A stretch of DNA of 64,000 nucleotides from Caulobacter zeae (GCF_002858925.1 NZ_PJRS01000010.1:124001-188000); one strand, 5' to 3'. Numbered from the stretch's first letter, positions 1 through 14,046 are shown. The notes: generated by a model not told the origin, from the sequence alone. Translations and numbers: made by a program.

Positions 1-1040
1 TGCGCCAGTGGGACGACTTCACCGGCCGCCTCGAGGCGGTCGACACCGTCGACATCCGCCCCCGGGTCGGCGGCTATGTGAACGCCGTGCGCTTTGCCGA
101 AGGCGCCTATGTCCGCAAGGGCCAGGTGCTGTTCGAGATCGACCCGCGCCCGTTCCAGGCCGAAGCCGCCCGCGCCGGCGCCGAAGTGGCCCGCGCCAAG
201 GCCGGCCTTGATCTGGCCGTCGTCAACCGCGAGCGCGGCCAGCGGCTGATCGACCAGAACGCCCTGGCCCGCAGCGAATTCGACCGCCTGGCCTCGGAAG
301 AAAAGGCCGCCCAGGCCAACCTCGCCGCCGCCCAGGCCGCCCTGCAGACCGCCCGCCTGAACCTGGAATGGACCAAGGTGACCTCGCCGATCGACGGCCG
401 CGTCTCCAAGGCCCTGATCACCCGCGGCAACCTGGTCACCCAGGCCGACATGCTGACCACGGTGGTCTCGGACGCGCCGATCTACGCGGCCTTCAGCGCC
501 GACGAGCAGACCTTCCTGAAGTACGCCGCCGCCGAGCGCGGCAAGGAAAGCCCAGTCTATATGGGCCTGATGACCGAGGACGGCTATCCGCACGAGGGCA
601 AGCTGTCGTTCATCGACAACGCCCTGGACGCCAAGAGCGGCACGATCAGCGGCCGGGCGATCTTCGCCAACGCCGACGGCAAGTTCACGCCGGGCCTGTT
701 CGCCCGCATCCGCCTGGTCAGCGCCGCCAGCCAGACGGTGGCCCTGGCCCCCGACCGCGCCATCGCGACCGATCTGGGCAAGCGCTACGTGATCGTCGTC
801 GACCAGGCCAACAAGGCCCAGTACCGCCCGGTCGAGGTGGGTCCGCTGGCCGGCAACCTGCGCGTCGTCCGCCAGGGCCTCAAGCCCGGCGACCGGGTGA
901 TCGTCGGCGGCCTGCAGAAGGTCAAGCCCGGCGACACCGTCGCCCCGGTGGCGGTTAAGACGCAGGCGGCCGATCTGGGCCAGCTGGAAGTCGGCCCGCA
1001 GAAGGTGGCCTCGGTCGCGACGAGCACGAGCCAGAACTAA
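1..1040 (+). CDS. RND efflux periplasmic adaptor (membrane fusion protein), 5' end missing
   Basis: This is the adaptor that bridges the inner-membrane RND pump and the outer-membrane channel in the periplasm. The reading frame is open from the window edge (RQWDDFTGRLEAV...), so the true start and any signal peptide lie upstream; about 345 residues are visible. The order is the usual AcrA/MexA one: a biotinyl-lipoyl half (VDIRPRVGGYV), an alpha-helical coiled-coil hairpin rich in Ala/Glu/Arg, the second lipoyl half (VTSPIDGRVSKALITRGNLV), a beta-barrel and a membrane-proximal domain ending PGDRVIVGGLQKVKPGD. It is followed by the pump and outer-membrane genes on the same strand, which confirms the assignment. 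The substrate cannot be told from sequence. Confidence 0.93.
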   Translation, partial: RQWDDFTGRLEAVDTVDIRPRVGGYVNAVRFAEGAYVRKGQVLFEIDPRPFQAEAARAGAEVARAKAGLDLAVVNRERGQRLIDQNALARSEFDRLASEEKAAQANLAAAQAALQTARLNLEWTKVTSPIDGRVSKALITRGNLVTQADMLTTVVSDAPIYAAFSADEQTFLKYAAAERGKESPVYMGLMTEDGYPHEGKLSFIDNALDAKSGTISGRAIFANADGKFTPGLFARIRLVSAASQTVALAPDRAIATDLGKRYVIVVDQANKAQYRPVEVGPLAGNLRVVRQGLKPGDRVIVGGLQKVKPGDTVAPVAVKTQAADLGQLEVGPQKVASVATSTSQN

Positions 1041-1050
1041 CGGCAGAGCG

Positions 1051-1150
1051 CGAAACCCTCGTCCTTCGACAAGCTCAGGATGAGGGTTTCGCCTGACCCG
1101 CCCCTCGCAAAAGTAGCCCTCTTCCTGAGCCTGTCGAAGGACGAGGGCGG
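1051..1150. repeat. Pair of palindromic extragenic repeats between adaptor and pump genes
   Basis: A unit at 1051-1091 has perfect 10-bp inverted arms (CGAAACCCTC and GAGGGTTTCG) around the core CCTTCGACAAGCTCAGGAT. A second, inverted copy of the core (CCTGAGCCTGTCGAAGGACG) lies at about 1124-1143. The same core pair recurs at 24897-24983. It is a dispersed REP-like element; no gene is seen in this gap. Confidence 0.8.
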
Positions 1151-1227
1151 CCCCTCTGAACGCTCCCCTCTCCCGCAAAGGCCGAGGGGGTCTCCAAACT
1201 CGTCCCTCTCCTCCCCGGACGCTCCCC

Positions 1228-4200
1228 ATGAACTTCGCAAAATTCTTCGTCGGACGACCGCGGTTCGCCGCCGTGCTGTCCATCGTCATCTTCATCGCGG
1301 GGCTTGTCGCCCTGCCCAACCTGCCGATCAGCGAGTACCCCGAGGTGGTGCCGCCGACGGTCGTGGTGCGCGCGGCCTATCCCGGCGCCAACCCGTCGGT
1401 GATCGGCGAGACCGTCGCCGCCCCGCTGGAGCAGGCCATCAACGGCGTCGAGGGGATGATCTACCAGTCGTCCCAGTCGGCCTCGGACGGGGCCATGATC
1501 CTGACCGTGACCTTCGCGCTCGGCACCGACCTGGATAAGGCCCAGGTGCAGGTGCAGAACCGCGTCGCCCAGGCCCTGCCGAAACTGCCCCAGGAGGTGC
1601 AGCGCATCGGCGTGACCACCAACAAGGCCTCGCCCGACCTGACCCTGGTCGTGCACATGGTCTCGCCCAACAACCGCTACGACATGCTGTACCTCAGCAA
1701 CTACGCGCAGCTGAACGTGCGGGACCGCCTCAAGCGCATCGACGGCGTGGGCGACGTGCAGATCTTCGGCGCCGGCGCCTATTCCATGCGGGTGTGGCTG
1801 GATCCGGAGAAGGTGGCCGCTCTGGGCATGACCGCCGGCGACGTCGTGCGGGCCCTGCGCGAGCAGAACGTCCAGGTGGCCGCCGGCCAGCTGGGCGCGC
1901 CGCCCAACGCCGGCTCGGGCGCGGAATTCCAGCTGTCGATCAACGCCCCCGGGCGCCTGACCGACGAGGACCAGTTCCGCGACGTCATCATCCGCTCGGG
2001 CGCCGACGGCCAGATCACCCGCCTGGGCGACGTGGCCCGCGTCGAGCTGGGCGCCAACAACTACGCCCTGCGCTCGCTGCTGGACAACAAGTCGGCCGTG
2101 GCCGTGCCGATCTTCCAGCGCCCCGGCTCCAACGCCCTGGAGATGGCGGCCGAGGTCAAGAAGACCATGAAGGAGCTGAAGAAGGACTTCCCCGAGGGCG
2201 TCGACTACGAGATCATCTACGACACGACCGCCTTCGTGCAGGAAAGCATCGACTCGGTGGTCCACACCCTGGTCGAGGCCATCATCCTGGTGGTCATCGT
2301 GGTGGTGATCTTCCTGCAAGGCTGGCGGGCCTCGGTGATCCCGCTGCTGGCCGTGCCGGTGTCGCTGATCGGCACCTTCGCGATCATGCTGCTGCTGGGC
2401 TTCGGCCTCAACGCCCTGACCCTGTTCGGCCTGGTGCTGGCTATCGGCATCGTCGTCGACGACGCCATCGTCGTGGTCGAGAACGTCGAGCGCCACATCG
2501 AGAACGGCCTCTCGCCGCCCGAGGCCACCCGCAAGGCGATGAGCGAGGTCACCGGCCCGATCATCGCCGTGGCCCTGGTGCTCTGCGCGGTTTTCATCCC
2601 CACGGCCTTCATCACCGGCCTGTCGGGCCAGTTCTACCGCCAGTTCGCCCTGACGATCGCCATCTCGACGATCATCTCGGCCATCAACTCGCTGACCCTG
2701 TCGCCGGCCCTGGCCGCTGTGCTCCTGAAGTCGCACCACGCGCCCAAAGACCGCTTCCAGAAGCTGATCGACCGCCTGCTGGGCTGGCTGTTCGTTCCCT
2801 TCAACAAGGTCTTCCACCGCGCCTCGAATGGCTATGTCCGCGGCGTGAAGGCGACCCTGGGCCGCTCGACCGCCTCGCTGTTCGTCTATGGCGGCCTGCT
2901 GCTGCTCACCGCTCTCGCGTTCGCCCGCACCCCGTCCGGCTTCGTGCCGCAGCAGGACAAGGCCTATGTGGTCGCCGTCGTGCAGCTGCCCGACGCCGCC
3001 TCGCTGGACCGCACCGAGGCCGTGATCAAGCAGATGGGCGACATCGCCATGAAGACCCCGGGCATCGAGCACTCGGTGGCCTTCCCGGGCCTGTCGGCCA
3101 ACGGCTTCATCAACAGCCCCAACGCCGGCGCGGTGTTCTTCCCGCTCAGCGACTTCAAGGACCGCAGGAGCAAGGACCTGTCGGCCGGCGCCATCGTGGG
3201 CCAGCTGAACCAGAAGTTCGCCGCCATCCCCGACGCCCAGATCGCGGTCTTCCCGCCGCCGTCCGTGCAGGGGCTGGGCACCATCGGCGGGTTCCGCATG
3301 CAGATCGTCGACAAGGCCGGCCTCGGCTCGGACGAGCTCTACAAGCAGACCCAGGCGATCATCGCCAAGGCGCAGAAGGATCCGGCCCTGGCCGGCGTCT
3401 TCTCCAGCTACCAGGTCAGCGTGCCCAAGATCCAGGCCGACATCGATCGTGAGAAGGCCCGGGCCCAGGGCGTGTCGCTGACCGACCTGTTCGAGACCCT
3501 GCAGGTCTATCTGGGCTCGCTGTACGTCAACGACTTCAACCGCTTCGGGCGGACCTACGAGGTCAACGTGCAGGCCGACCAGGACTTCCGCCTGCAACCC
3601 GAGCAGATGCTGCGCCTGCAGACCCGCAACGGCGACGGCCAGATGATCCCGCTGGGCGCCTTCGTCAGCTTCAAGGAGGCCACCGGTCCCGACCGCGAGA
3701 TGCACTACAACGGCATGCTGACCGCCGAGATCAACGGCGGCCCGGCCCCCGGCTTCTCGACCGGCCAGGCCCAGGCGGCGCTGGAGAAGATCGCGGCCGA
3801 GGAGCTCCCCAACGGCATCGGCTTCGAATGGACCGAGCTGACCTACCAGCAGATCCTGGCCGGCAACACGGCGATCTACATCTTCCCGCTGTGCGTGCTG
3901 CTGGCCTTCCTCGTGCTGGTCGCCCAGTACGAAAGCTGGAGCCTGCCGCTGGTGGTGATCCTGATCGTTCCGATGACCCTGCTGTCGGCCCTGGTCGGCG
4001 TGCTGGTCACCGGCGGCGACAACAACATCTTCACCCAGATCGGCCTGATCGTGCTGGTGGGGCTGGCGTGCAAGAACGCCATCCTGATCGTCGAGTTCGC
4101 CCGCGAACGCGAGATCGAGGGCGACACGCCGCTCCAGGCGGTGCTCGAAGCCTGCCGCCTGCGTCTGCGTCCCATCCTGATGACCTCGATCGCCTTCATC

Positions 4201-4410
4201 ATGGGCGTCTGGCCGCTGGTGGTGTCGCACGGTGCGGGCGCGGAGATGCGCCGGGCCATGGGCGTGGCGGTGTTCTCCGGCATGCTGGGCGTCACCGTCT
4301 TCGGCCTGATCCTGACGCCGGTGTTCTACTACGTCATCCGCCGGCTCTCGGGCCGCAAGTCGCTGGCGACCGTCAAGACGGCCCCAGCGGTGGAGGCGCA
4401 GGCGCACTAG
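1228..4410 (+). CDS. RND multidrug efflux permease (HAE1 family, AcrB-like)
   Basis: Inner-membrane proton-driven drug exporter of 1060 residues, the normal length for the HAE1 family. It has the two-fold repeat of six transmembrane segments plus large periplasmic porter/docking loops. The proton relay is present: adjacent aspartates D411-D412 in TM4 (IVVDDAIVVVENVERH) and lysine K949 in TM10 (VGLACKNAILIVEFARE). The N-terminus NFAKFFVGRPRFA is typical. It lies 187 bp after the adaptor, with paired palindromic repeats between, and is followed by the outer-membrane lipoprotein gene, forming a tripartite efflux operon. Substrates are unknown. No regulator is visible in the window. Confidence 0.96.
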   Translation: MNFAKFFVGRPRFAAVLSIVIFIAGLVALPNLPISEYPEVVPPTVVVRAAYPGANPSVIGETVAAPLEQAINGVEGMIYQSSQSASDGAMILTVTFALGTDLDKAQVQVQNRVAQALPKLPQEVQRIGVTTNKASPDLTLVVHMVSPNNRYDMLYLSNYAQLNVRDRLKRIDGVGDVQIFGAGAYSMRVWLDPEKVAALGMTAGDVVRALREQNVQVAAGQLGAPPNAGSGAEFQLSINAPGRLTDEDQFRDVIIRSGADGQITRLGDVARVELGANNYALRSLLDNKSAVAVPIFQRPGSNALEMAAEVKKTMKELKKDFPEGVDYEIIYDTTAFVQESIDSVVHTLVEAIILVVIVVVIFLQGWRASVIPLLAVPVSLIGTFAIMLLLGFGLNALTLFGLVLAIGIVVDDAIVVVENVERHIENGLSPPEATRKAMSEVTGPIIAVALVLCAVFIPTAFITGLSGQFYRQFALTIAISTIISAINSLTLSPALAAVLLKSHHAPKDRFQKLIDRLLGWLFVPFNKVFHRASNGYVRGVKATLGRSTASLFVYGGLLLLTALAFARTPSGFVPQQDKAYVVAVVQLPDAASLDRTEAVIKQMGDIAMKTPGIEHSVAFPGLSANGFINSPNAGAVFFPLSDFKDRRSKDLSAGAIVGQLNQKFAAIPDAQIAVFPPPSVQGLGTIGGFRMQIVDKAGLGSDELYKQTQAIIAKAQKDPALAGVFSSYQVSVPKIQADIDREKARAQGVSLTDLFETLQVYLGSLYVNDFNRFGRTYEVNVQADQDFRLQPEQMLRLQTRNGDGQMIPLGAFVSFKEATGPDREMHYNGMLTAEINGGPAPGFSTGQAQAALEKIAAEELPNGIGFEWTELTYQQILAGNTAIYIFPLCVLLAFLVLVAQYESWSLPLVVILIVPMTLLSALVGVLVTGGDNNIFTQIGLIVLVGLACKNAILIVEFAREREIEGDTPLQAVLEACRLRLRPILMTSIAFIMGVWPLVVSHGAGAEMRRAMGVAVFSGMLGVTVFGLILTPVFYYVIRRLSGRKSLATVKTAPAVEAQAH

Positions 4411-4417
4411 CACAAAC

Positions 4418-4547
4418 CTCTCCCTCCCCCTTGATGGGGGAGGGGCCAGGGGTGGGGGTGAAGCGGCGTCGGCCGCGCTACCTTCCCCCACCTCAGCACC
4501 ACCCCCATCCCCGCCCCTTCCCCCATCGAGGGGGAAGGGAGACTTCC
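4418..4547. repeat. Inverted pair of GC-rich extragenic repeats between pump and outer-membrane genes
   Basis: CTCCCCCTTGATGGGGGAGGGG at about 4424-4445 is followed by a GGGGTGGGGGTG box. The arrangement then recurs inverted (CACCCCCATCCCC, then CCCCTTCCCCCATCGAGGGGGAAGG) just before the next start codon. The same type occurs at 22514-22637. As RNA the two units could fold on each other. Confidence 0.75.
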
Positions 4548-4556
4548 GAGGCTCCC

Positions 4557-5954
4557 ATGACCCTCCTTCGCACAGCCCTGATCGCCGGCGCCTCGCTGCT
4601 GGCCACGGCCTGCGCCGTCGGCCCGACCTACAAGGCTCCGACGCCCGCCCCCGTCGCTTTCCAGAACGCGACCCCCGCCGTCGTCTCCACCATCGCCAAT
4701 CCCGAGGCCCAGTGGTGGAAGGCGTTCGGCGACCCGACGCTCGACGCCCTGGTCTCCCAGGCCCTGGCCGCCAATCTCGATCTCAAGGTCGCCGTGGCCC
4801 GCGTCGACGAGGCCCGCGCCCTGTTCAAGGACGCGCGTCTCGACCAGATCCCGCGCGTCACCGCCTCGGGCGGCTATACCGACACCAAGCAGCAGCAGCC
4901 CGGCTTCTCCGACCAGCGGGTCGAGGTCGAAAGCTATCGCGCCGGCCTCGACGCGGCCTGGGAGATCGACCTCTTCGGCCGGGTGCGCCGCGGCGTGCAG
5001 GCCGCCAGCGCCGAGGCCGGCGCGGCCCAGGCCGACCTGCGCGACGTGCAGGTCAGCGTGGCCGCCGAAGTGGCCCGCAACTACCTGGAACTGCGCGGCG
5101 CCCAGGCCCGGCTGGCGGTAGCCCGCCGCAACCTCGAGACCCAGCGCGACACCCTGCGCCTGACCCGCGTGCGGTTCGAGGCCGGAGCCGGCGGGGCCAT
5201 CGACGTCGCCAGCGCCGAGGCCCGCCTCAACGCCACCGAAGGCACGATCCCCGACCTCGTCACCGCCGCCACCCGCGCCAACTACCGCCTGGCCGTGCTG
5301 ACCGGCCAGCGGCCCGGCGCGCTGGACGCCCAGCTGGCGCCCCGCGCCGAGGAGCCCGCGCCGCTGGTGACCGCCCTGCCGATCGGCGAGGCGTCGGACT
5401 TCCTGCGCCGCCGTCCAGACGTGCAGGCGGCCGAGCGCCGGCTCGCGGCCCAGACCGCCAAGGTCGGGGTGGCCACGGCCGACCTCTTCCCGCGCGTGCG
5501 GGTGACCGGCTTCGTCGGCTTCCTGTCGGGCACGTCGTCGGGCTTCGGCGACAGCGCCAGCCAGGCCTGGTCGGTCGCGCCGGCGGTCAGCTGGCCGGCG
5601 CTGGATCTCGGCGGCGCCCGGGCGCGGCTGAAGGCGGCGGAGGCCCGCAACGACGCGGCCCTGGCGGCCTATGACCAGACCGTGCTGGCGGCGATCGAGG
5701 ACCTGGAAACCGCGCTCGTCTCCTACGCCCAGCGCCAGGCCCGCCTGAAGAGCCTGGCCGACCAGGCCGCCGCCTCGCGCCGCGCCGCCGAACTGGCCCG
5801 CATCCAGTACAAGGAAGGCGGCATCGACTTCCTGGTGCTGCTCGACGCCGAACGCACCCTGCTGGCGGCCGAAGACTCGCTGACCGTGGCGGAGACCGGC
5901 GTGAACACCGACGTCGTGGCCATCTACAAGGCGTTGGGAGGCGGGTGGAGCTAG
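4557..5954 (+). CDS. Outer-membrane efflux lipoprotein (OprM/NodT family)
   Basis: The outer-membrane exit duct of the tripartite pump, 465 residues. A lipobox LLATAC places the lipidated cysteine at C19 after a short signal peptide, which supports the ATG at 4557 although the frame is open further upstream. The mature part starts VGPTYKAP, and two repeated TolC-type coiled-coil/beta domains follow (LVSQALAANLDLKVAVARVDEARA and a related segment after DFLRRRPDVQAAERRLAAQTA). The motif RRRPDVQAAE is typical of NodT/OprM factors. It is the third gene of the RND operon and probably co-transcribed with the pump. Confidence 0.95.
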   Translation: MTLLRTALIAGASLLATACAVGPTYKAPTPAPVAFQNATPAVVSTIANPEAQWWKAFGDPTLDALVSQALAANLDLKVAVARVDEARALFKDARLDQIPRVTASGGYTDTKQQQPGFSDQRVEVESYRAGLDAAWEIDLFGRVRRGVQAASAEAGAAQADLRDVQVSVAAEVARNYLELRGAQARLAVARRNLETQRDTLRLTRVRFEAGAGGAIDVASAEARLNATEGTIPDLVTAATRANYRLAVLTGQRPGALDAQLAPRAEEPAPLVTALPIGEASDFLRRRPDVQAAERRLAAQTAKVGVATADLFPRVRVTGFVGFLSGTSSGFGDSASQAWSVAPAVSWPALDLGGARARLKAAEARNDAALAAYDQTVLAAIEDLETALVSYAQRQARLKSLADQAAASRRAAELARIQYKEGGIDFLVLLDAERTLLAAEDSLTVAETGVNTDVVAIYKALGGGWS

Positions 5955-5959
5955 AAAGA

Positions 5960-6090
5960 TCCTCCCCCTCTGGGGGAGGTGGCGCGAAGGGCCGGAGGGG
6001 GGACGTTATCAGCTGCCGCAGAGGCGACCGATTTTGCGGTCCCTCCCCTCTCCGTCGGCTTCGCCGACACCTCTCCCAAAGGGAGAGGGT
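5960..6090. repeat. GC-rich extragenic palindromic repeat pair
   Basis: CCTCCCCCTCTGGGGGAGGTGG at 5961 onwards with a trailing GGGCCGGAGGGGGG box is followed by an inverted partner (CCCTCCCCTCTCCGTCGGCTTCGCCGACACCTCTCCC...GGGAGAGG). The family recurs at 14316, 44247 and 54426. It sits just downstream of the efflux operon and may protect or terminate its 3' end. Confidence 0.75.
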
Positions 6091-6148
6091 CTTTCGGGTC
6101 GCCTCCCCCATTCCTACCTGCACGAGGCTCCACCGAGGATCCCACTGC

Positions 6149-6799
6149 ATGGCCGCCGCCGACGCCTACGTCTACCACCCCCGCGACGGCCACGGCCTGG
6201 CCCACGATCCGTTCAATTCCATCGTCGGACCGCGCCCGATCGGCTGGATCTCGAGCGTCGACGCCCAGGGGCGGCGCAACCTCGCGCCCTACAGCTTCTT
6301 CAACGCCTTCAACTACACCCCGCCGATCGTCGGCTTCGCCTCGACGGGCTGGAAGGACACGATCGCCAACGTCCAGGCCACCGGCGTGTTCTGCTGGAAT
6401 CTGGCCACGCGCGAGCTGGCGGAAGCGATGAACATGACCTCGGCCCCCGCCGCCCCCGGCCAGGACGAGTTCGAGCTGGCCGGGCTAACGCCGGTCGACA
6501 GCAGCCTGATCGCCGCGCCGCGCGTGCTGGAAAGCCCGGTGAACTTCGAGTGCCGCGTCACCCAGTCGTTCCAGCTGACCACGGCCGCCGGAGAGGCGGT
6601 CGAGACCTGGATGACCTTCGGCGAGGTCGTGGCCGTGCACATCGACCGCCGGCTGATCCGGCCCGACCGGGTCTACGACGCGCCCGCCGGCCGGCCGATC
6701 CTGCGCTGGGGCGGCCGCGGCGACTATGTCGCCGTCGACCCCGCCGCGATGTTCGAGATCTTCCGCCCCACCAAGGCCGACATCCCGCCGGCCGGCTAG
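6149..6799 (+). CDS. Flavin reductase-like domain protein (FMN-binding split barrel)
   Basis: 216 residues. The central DPFNSIVGPRPIGWISSVD, NLAPYSFFNAF and PPIVGFAS segments are the FMN-binding pattern of the flavin reductase-like (DIM6/NTAB) family, in which the phosphate and isoalloxazine sites lie in the TVxPRPIGWVS and SFFN loops. ATG 6149 is chosen because the family homology begins a few residues later; the upstream open frame runs through repeat DNA. It probably binds FMN; the reaction and partner cannot be told. It is convergent with the polyamine genes, with 33 bp between the stop codons. Confidence 0.85.
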   Translation: MAAADAYVYHPRDGHGLAHDPFNSIVGPRPIGWISSVDAQGRRNLAPYSFFNAFNYTPPIVGFASTGWKDTIANVQATGVFCWNLATRELAEAMNMTSAPAAPGQDEFELAGLTPVDSSLIAAPRVLESPVNFECRVTQSFQLTTAAGEAVETWMTFGEVVAVHIDRRLIRPDRVYDAPAGRPILRWGGRGDYVAVDPAAMFEIFRPTKADIPPAG

Positions 6800-6832
6800 C
6801 CGCTCAGGCCGACGCGATCAGGCCAATCGCGA

Positions 6833-8005
6833 TCAGGAAAGCCGGTCGCGGAAGGCGGCGTAGTCGAACTGCCGGACCTGCCGCAGCACGTCCGTGTCGC
6901 TGTTCCACAGCGCGATCGCGGGCAGCGGCACGCCGTTGAAGGTGTTGGTCTTGACCATCGAATAGTGGGCCTGGTCCAGGAACGCGATGCGCGTTCCCGG
7001 CGTCGGGCGCTCGGCGAAGACGTAGTCGCCGATGATGTCGCCGGCCAGGCAGGACGGGCCGCCCAGGCGCACGGCGACGCCTTCGGCCGGCTCCTTGAGC
7101 ATGGCGGGACGGTACGGGGCCTCGATCACGTCCGGCATGTGGCAGGTCGCCGAGATGTCGGTGATGGCGATGGGCATGCCGTTGTCGAAGACGTCCAGCA
7201 CCTCGCCGACCAGGATGCCGGCGTCCAGCGCCACGGCCTCGCCCGGCTCCAGATAGACCTGCACGCCGTGGCGATCGGCCACCTCGTTGAGGAACGCGAC
7301 CAGCCGGTCGGTCTGGTAGTCGGCGCGGGTCACATGGTGACCGCCGCCCAGGTTCAGCCACTTCACCCCGCCCAGCAGCGGAGTAAGCGTAGGCTCCACC
7401 GCCGCCCAGATGCGGGCCAGCGGCTCGAAGTCCTGCTCGCACAGGGCGTGGATGTGCAGACCATCGACGCCCTGCATGTGCTCGGGCCGCAGCTGCGACA
7501 CCGGAAAGCCCAGGCGCGAGCAGGGCTGGGCCGGGTCGTACTTGGCGACCTCGCCCTCGGAATGTTCGGGGTTCAGACGCAGGCCGATCTCGAAAACCTC
7601 GCCGTCCGCGCGGGCTTGCGCGATCAGGTCCGCGAAACGCGCCACCTGGTCGGGCGAGTTGAAGATCACGTGGTCGGACAGCCGCAGGATCTCGGGCAGG
7701 TCCTGCGCCTTGTAGGCCGGCGAATAGGTGGTCAGCTCGCCCTTGTAGAACTCGCGGGCCAGCCGCGCCTCCCACAGGCCGGAGGCGCAGACGCCGTCGA
7801 GATATTCCCCGACGACGTCCGCCAGCGACCACATGGAAAAGGCCTTCAGGGCCAGCAGCACGCGGGCGTTGCCGCGGTCCCGCACGTCCTTGAGGACGGC
7901 CAGATTGCGCCGCACCGCGACCTCGTCCACCACGAAGGCGGGCGAGGCGACGCGGTTCAGGTCGAAATGCGCGAAGGCGCCCGGATCACCGGCCCTGGTT
8001 TCCAT
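6833..8005 (-). CDS. nspC: Carboxynorspermidine decarboxylase
   Basis: PLP-dependent fold-III decarboxylase of 390 residues. It converts carboxynorspermidine or carboxyspermidine to (nor)spermidine, the last step of the dehydrogenase/decarboxylase polyamine route. The PLP lysine is in VLLALKAFSMW near the N-terminus. The glycine-rich WLNLGGGHHVTRADY, the phosphate loop YLEPGEAVALDAG and the active-site cysteine segment (LGGPSCLAGD) are all present. It follows the synthase gene by 18 bp on the same strand, as in the standard two-gene arrangement. Sequence does not tell whether spermidine or norspermidine is the main product. Confidence 0.93.
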   Translation of the reverse strand: METRAGDPGAFAHFDLNRVASPAFVVDEVAVRRNLAVLKDVRDRGNARVLLALKAFSMWSLADVVGEYLDGVCASGLWEARLAREFYKGELTTYSPAYKAQDLPEILRLSDHVIFNSPDQVARFADLIAQARADGEVFEIGLRLNPEHSEGEVAKYDPAQPCSRLGFPVSQLRPEHMQGVDGLHIHALCEQDFEPLARIWAAVEPTLTPLLGGVKWLNLGGGHHVTRADYQTDRLVAFLNEVADRHGVQVYLEPGEAVALDAGILVGEVLDVFDNGMPIAITDISATCHMPDVIEAPYRPAMLKEPAEGVAVRLGGPSCLAGDIIGDYVFAERPTPGTRIAFLDQAHYSMVKTNTFNGVPLPAIALWNSDTDVLRQVRQFDYAAFRDRLS

Positions 8006-8023
8006 GGGTCTCGTTCTTGGTCC

Positions 8024-9229
<1,206 letters not shown>

Positions 9230-9498
9230 TTTTGGCTTCTCCTAACGCCTACCGCCCCGCCCTCGGCCTGATTCTGGGGGGCGGGCCTCTTATCACGTGG
9301 ACCAGGTCTTCGATAGGAACGATCGGCCTTCCGCTTCGGGAGGCCGCATGAACGGGGCGAGACCTGAAAGATCCCTAGCCTTTACACGAACTTGATGGCG
9401 GGTGCGTGTCGGAATGGGTGCGGAGGTTCGCCCGGGGCCGAGGCGGTCCTCGTCCGGCGGCTGTCTTCTCTGCATTGTCGGGGCGTTTCGCCCGCGGG

Positions 9499-10347
9499 TT
9501 AGCGCCCGGTCTTGCCGTCGCGTTCGGCGCGCATGGCCGTGACGACCTGGCCCAGTTGGGAGCCGCCGGGCGAGTCGGGCTTCACCGTCTGCAGGCCGCG
9601 CAGATAGGCCCGGTCCATCGGCGAGGCGTCGGCCCTGCCCTCTTCGGTGAAGAGGTTCAGCACCGTGTTGAAGCCGGCATAATCCTGGTCGGCCCGGGCA
9701 GAGGCCACCCCGGCCAGGGCGACATAGTCGGCCAGACCCGCCAGCCTGCGCCCGCCCATCCGCCGACGATCGACCACCACGAACTGGTCCTGGATCACCC
9801 CCACCACCGAGGTGCGCACGCGCGAGCCGGCGCTGCTGGTGGTGTACATCAGCAGGTCGTTGCCCAGGCCGTCGGCGCTGACCGCGCCGCGCATCACGTC
9901 GACCTCGGCGAAGTTGGTCCACACCCGCACCGGCCGGTCGGTGGTGGCGTAGCGCTCGAAGCTCACCGGCCGCTCGCGGTCGACCCAGAACTTGCCGGCC
10001 GCCCTGGCCTTGCGCACCAGCGCCTCGGGTTCGTCGGCCAGCACCACTGTGAGGTTGGGCCGGCAGCCCTTGGCCGCCATCCGCACCCCGGCCGCGCGCG
10101 CCGTCTGGCTGATGCGGTCGTGCAGGTAGCGGTTCTCCTCGGTCCGCCCGCCGGCCACGTAGGGGCACAGCGCCGCCGACCACATCATCACCTTGCCGGC
10201 CGGCGTCAGGGGCGTGGCCCGCCGCACGAAGGCCGGATAGGGATCCACGCCCCTGGGCGAGACCTCGACCTCGTCGACCGCCGGCGGCGGCGGCCCTTGC
10301 GGAACCGAAAGCGCCAGCATCGCGGCCGCCAACATCGAAACCGGCAT
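9499..10347 (-). CDS. Secreted protein of unknown function downstream of gyrB
   Basis: 282 residues starting MPVSMLAAAMLALSVPQG, a plausible signal peptide, followed by a proline-rich stretch. No family was recognised. An RTEENRYLHDRISQTARAAG segment and a conserved-looking cysteine (MAAKGCRPNLTVVLAD) are visible. ATG 10347 is preferred because it gives the signal peptide and has a GGGAGG ribosome-binding site seven bases upstream. That site lies in the 3' arm of the strong hairpin at 10351-10384, so the gene may be poorly translated, or translated only when the hairpin is open. It lies 73 bp after gyrB on the same strand. Confidence 0.7.
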   Translation of the reverse strand: MPVSMLAAAMLALSVPQGPPPPAVDEVEVSPRGVDPYPAFVRRATPLTPAGKVMMWSAALCPYVAGGRTEENRYLHDRISQTARAAGVRMAAKGCRPNLTVVLADEPEALVRKARAAGKFWVDRERPVSFERYATTDRPVRVWTNFAEVDVMRGAVSADGLGNDLLMYTTSSAGSRVRTSVVGVIQDQFVVVDRRRMGGRRLAGLADYVALAGVASARADQDYAGFNTVLNLFTEEGRADASPMDRAYLRGLQTVKPDSPGGSQLGQVVTAMRAERDGKTGR

Positions 10348-10350
10348 GAA

Positions 10351-10384
10351 AAACCCTCCCAGGTCGCTCAACCTGGGAGGGTTT
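10351..10384 (-). terminator. Strong hairpin between gyrB and the next gene
   Basis: A perfect 14-bp inverted repeat (AAACCCTCCCAGGT at 10351-10364, ACCTGGGAGGGTTT at 10371-10384) with a six-base loop begins 36 bp after the gyrB stop. On the minus strand the stem ends GGGAGGG followed by five T residues, as in a rho-independent terminator, and the next gene's ATG begins three bases after the stem (one base after the T-run). It therefore looks like a gyrB terminator that also masks a ribosome-binding site. Confidence 0.8.
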
Positions 10385-10420
10385 CAAAAACATCGTTCGC
10401 CCGCAAGGGGCCAAGCGTCG

Positions 10421-14046
<3,626 letters not shown>

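Noticed and set aside
1075..4491. A very long open frame antisense to the RND pump gene, and similar ones antisense to gyrB, recF, dnaN, hemW and the POT gene
   Set aside because: High GC removes stop codons from antisense frames; the encoded His/Gln/Arg-rich sequences have no domain and the sense strand has clear enzymes.
9230..9498. A riboswitch or gene in the gap upstream of the polyamine genes
   Set aside because: Only a short CGGCCTTCC/GGGAGGCCG hairpin is visible; no conserved riboswitch core or believable frame.
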